DNA of 64,000 nt, from assembly GCF_018100805.1 (NCBI RefSeq), contig NZ_JAGJEA010000010.1, positions 62,001 through 126,000 of the forward strand, given 5' to 3'. Under the pieces are notes generated by a model. It worked only from the letters and a program-made list of their open reading frames with translations. It ran no database searches and was not told where the DNA came from. Origin of the DNA: Aquimarina sp. MMG016 (GTDB taxonomy: Bacteria > Bacteroidota > Bacteroidia > Flavobacteriales > Flavobacteriaceae). Below, piece by piece: positions 61,869-64,000 of this stretch (positions within the stretch are counted from its first letter, which is position 1; each line of letters begins with the position of its first letter). Made by a program: the position numbers and the translations under genes.

Positions 61869-63566
61869 ATGTCGATACGTTTTTTTATTATATGTTGCTG
61901 TATATATTTTCCATTACAATCTCTTGTTGCATATCAGGTAGATACTACCTCCTCTAAAAAAAATGACTATCAATACCTAAAAGAGAGGTATTACGATTAT
62001 AAAGGAAAAGATACTTTACAAGCTAGTGAATATGCAAAAATGTATCTTGCTAAAGCAAAGCAAGAAAAAGATTCCATTAAGATTGCGGATGGGTACTACT
62101 ACTTATCGTGGGTTAATAATAATACCATCGCTCTACAATATGGGGATAGTATATTAAACGTAACCAAAAACTATCCTTCAAAGATATATCCAACATATGC
62201 ATACATTGTAAAAGCTACTGTTTATTATAATATATCTAATTATAAAGAAGCTTTTGAGTACTACATCAAGATAAATGAAGAGGCCAAAAAATATGATAAC
62301 ACCTACTTTATCTATTGGAGTGAGCTTAATATTGGGATTCTAAGGAGTAGGCTTGGGGATCATAAAAATGCGCTAAAGACATTAAGAACAAGTTATGCAT
62401 ACTATGCAAAACCGAAAGAAAAAGGGTCTTTTAATTATTTCTCTGCTCTTTTTGCCTTATCCGATAGCTACCACCTTAATAAAAAACTAGACTCTGCTAG
62501 CATTATCAATACCAAAGGATATAAAGAATCGATACAATATGATCAAAAAGGTTTTACTCATTATTTTACCCTTAATGAAGGGATTAATCTATATAGTAAA
62601 CAAAAATATACCATTGCCAAAGATAGCCTGCAGCGAGCCATCCAGGCATTAAAAGAACAAAACGACAAGTCCAATGAGAGTATGGCTTACTTTTATCTGG
62701 CCAAAACCGAAACTGCCCTGGGTAATGAGGGCCGAGCTCTGGAATATCATAAAAGAGTAGATGAACTATTTCAGGAAATTCATGATATCATGCCCGAAAA
62801 CAGAGAAAGTTATGAAGTCTTGATTGATCATTATAAAAAAACTAAGGATAAAGAAAATCAATTAAAGTATATAGAACGCCTGATCGAAGTAGACAGCACT
62901 ATCCATAGCAACTATAAATACCTGATCAGTGAGATTGTACAAAACTATGATACCCCCAGATTATTATCAGAAAAACAAGAAATCATAGACTCCTTAGAAA
63001 CCGATAAAAAATCATCAGTTATATGGATTGTCATATTGGTTATGGTTGCTCTATTATTTTTTATCTTATTAATCCTTAATTATCATAAAAGAAAAGTATA
63101 TAAACGACGGTTTGACGCATTATACCAAGACAAGCCTAAAAGGGATAAAAAGATCGAATCCCTATCAGAAAACAAAACTGAGTCCAAATCCCTGGGGATT
63201 TCTGAAGATATTGTTCAGAAAATATTGGATGAACTAGACAAATTCGAACAGCGCCAGGACTATCTACAAAAAAATATCACCAGTAATGATTTGTCCAAAA
63301 AAATAAATACCAATTCTAAGTATTTATCTAAAGTGGTCAATCATTATAAACAAAAAAGCCTAAGTCTATATATTAATGAGCTACGTATCCAACATGCAGT
63401 TACACGACTAAAAACCGATCCCAAGTTTAGAAATTACACCATTATAGCGATTGCCAGAGAATGTGGTTTTAACTCTGCTGATGCGTTTTCTAAGTCTTTT
63501 TATAAGATTCATGGCATACAACCCTCGTATTTTATCAAAAAACTAGGGGAAAAACAAAACTTTTAA
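61869..63566 (+). CDS. membrane-bound TPR sensor with AraC-type DNA-binding domain
   Basis: 565 residues from ATG 61869 (MSIRFFIICCCIY); an in-frame start at 61824 would lie next to the promoter and precede the signal sequence. Order: signal peptide (1-22), periplasmic TPR repeats (about 35-370; for example YNISNYKEAFEYYIKINEEA), one transmembrane helix (about 383-405, VIWIVILVMVALLFFILLIL), and a cytosolic AraC-type helix-turn-helix pair (VTRLKTDPKFRNYTIIAIA and ECGFNSADAFSKSFYKIHG). Such proteins sense extracytoplasmic cues in Bacteroidota. It lies 133 bases before a RiPP precursor gene, which it may control. Confidence 0.88.
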   Translation: MSIRFFIICCCIYFPLQSLVAYQVDTTSSKKNDYQYLKERYYDYKGKDTLQASEYAKMYLAKAKQEKDSIKIADGYYYLSWVNNNTIALQYGDSILNVTKNYPSKIYPTYAYIVKATVYYNISNYKEAFEYYIKINEEAKKYDNTYFIYWSELNIGILRSRLGDHKNALKTLRTSYAYYAKPKEKGSFNYFSALFALSDSYHLNKKLDSASIINTKGYKESIQYDQKGFTHYFTLNEGINLYSKQKYTIAKDSLQRAIQALKEQNDKSNESMAYFYLAKTETALGNEGRALEYHKRVDELFQEIHDIMPENRESYEVLIDHYKKTKDKENQLKYIERLIEVDSTIHSNYKYLISEIVQNYDTPRLLSEKQEIIDSLETDKKSSVIWIVILVMVALLFFILLILNYHKRKVYKRRFDALYQDKPKRDKKIESLSENKTESKSLGISEDIVQKILDELDKFEQRQDYLQKNITSNDLSKKINTNSKYLSKVVNHYKQKSLSLYINELRIQHAVTRLKTDPKFRNYTIIAIARECGFNSADAFSKSFYKIHGIQPSYFIKKLGEKQNF

Positions 63567-63699
63567 AAACTACACAACTACCTAATTATCAATTTTTTAA
63601 AAACCGCAATTCCTGAAAACACGTAAGCTTTTATATAAGAAACTCATATTTTTTGATAATTATTTCTATGTTTGATGCGGAAAATAAAAATTATATGTA

Positions 63700-63912
63700 A
63701 TGAAGAAAAAAACAACATCTGGAAAACTAAGTTTAGAAAAATTTCAAATAGCTAAACTCTCTGATCTTTCTTTGATTAAAGGAGGAAGTATTTTAACAGA
63801 TACTACAACTACCAATACTACTGGAACAACAAAAACTATTACTGCTAGCGATCCTACGCCTCAAGGTACAGGTAATGGTCATCAATCGTACGCTACAGAT
63901 GGAGGTAATTAA
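63700..63912 (+). CDS. GG-leader RiPP precursor peptide, class I lanthipeptide-like leader, Cys-free core
   Basis: 70 residues. The leader (1-29) contains KLSLEKFQIAKLSDL and ends LIKGG, the signature of Bacteroidota class I lanthipeptide-type precursors, where the LSLxKF helix is read by the modifying enzyme and the double glycine is the cleavage site. The core (30-70) has 14 Thr and 3 Ser but no Cys, so ordinary lanthionine rings cannot form within it. A TATGTTTG -7 box lies at 63667-63674. Processing genes are expected downstream, outside the window. The leader is strong evidence; the kind of modification is open. Confidence 0.8.
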   Translation: MKKKTTSGKLSLEKFQIAKLSDLSLIKGGSILTDTTTTNTTGTTKTITASDPTPQGTGNGHQSYATDGGN

Positions 63913-63926
63913 ATAAGCATCCAATT

Positions 63927-64000
63927 ATGACAAAATGGATATGGATTATTACAGTAATGGTATTGCTAAATTACGTAATACGTCGTTTTTTAAGACATTA
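63927..64000 (+). CDS. start of a membrane protein (partial, runs off the window)
   Basis: ATG 63927 opens a frame still open at the window end: 24 complete codons with a hydrophobic helix (IWIITVMVLLNYVIRR). It begins 14 bases after the RiPP precursor stop, so it is probably in the same operon. Too little is visible to name it. Confidence 0.5.
   Translation, partial: MTKWIWIITVMVLLNYVIRRFLRH

Overview
The window looks like a chromosomal segment of a marine Flavobacteriaceae (Bacteroidota), most likely Aquimarina or a close relative; the genus is inferred from gene content only. The pointers are low GC, promoters of the Bacteroidota form TTG-N18/19-TAnnTTTG, SusC/SusD outer-membrane proteins, two type IX secretion (T9SS) substrates, flavobacterial housekeeping genes (950-residue CarB, GlmU-like protein, type B L31, fused PurL) and many short lipoproteins. 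No tRNA, rRNA, CRISPR array, phage or intact insertion sequence was seen.

Layout. 0-7 kb: a surface-glycan or small-molecule modification locus with three SGNH-type proteins (one cut by the window edge), a B12-binding radical SAM enzyme, a methyltransferase, a carbamoyltransferase, an SxtJ-like membrane protein and a tiny DUF5989 gene. 7-25.6 kb: core genes (carB, rpmH, a lytic transglycosylase, a GNAT protein, mtaB, a peptide-binding lipoprotein, a GlmU-like protein, rpmE2, two DUF4199 paralogues, a GT2 glycosyltransferase and a phosphosugar mutase). 25.6-27.2 kb: a gene-free stretch with four copies of one small-RNA transcription unit on the minus strand. 27.2-28.7 kb: an ECF sigma factor, a candidate membrane anti-sigma protein and a small periplasmic protein. 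28.8-37 kb: a beta-propeller lipoprotein, an RsmB-type methyltransferase, a T9SS endonuclease I and purL. 37-45 kb: a fatty-acid beta-oxidation regulon (acyl-CoA synthetase, MarR regulator, FadN-like, thiolase, acyl-CoA dehydrogenase) in which both promoters carry the same palindromic operator core. 45.8-50.2 kb: a secreted alpha-amylase, a CBM9-like lipoprotein and an MFS transporter that seems to begin at CTG. 50.8-58 kb: a SusC/SusD locus with a zinc metallopeptidase and a DUF4302 lipoprotein. 58-64 kb: an accessory area of orphan small genes, palindromic and microsatellite repeats, a TPR/AraC regulator and a RiPP precursor with a GG leader and a Thr-rich, Cys-free core; the rest of that cluster lies beyond the window.

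The most notable discovery candidate is the four-copy small-RNA array (about 25,944-26,987). Every copy has its own promoter with conserved spacing, two hairpins with C-rich loops and its own terminator. The U-G wobble and GAAA loop in the terminator stems fit RNA made only from the minus strand.
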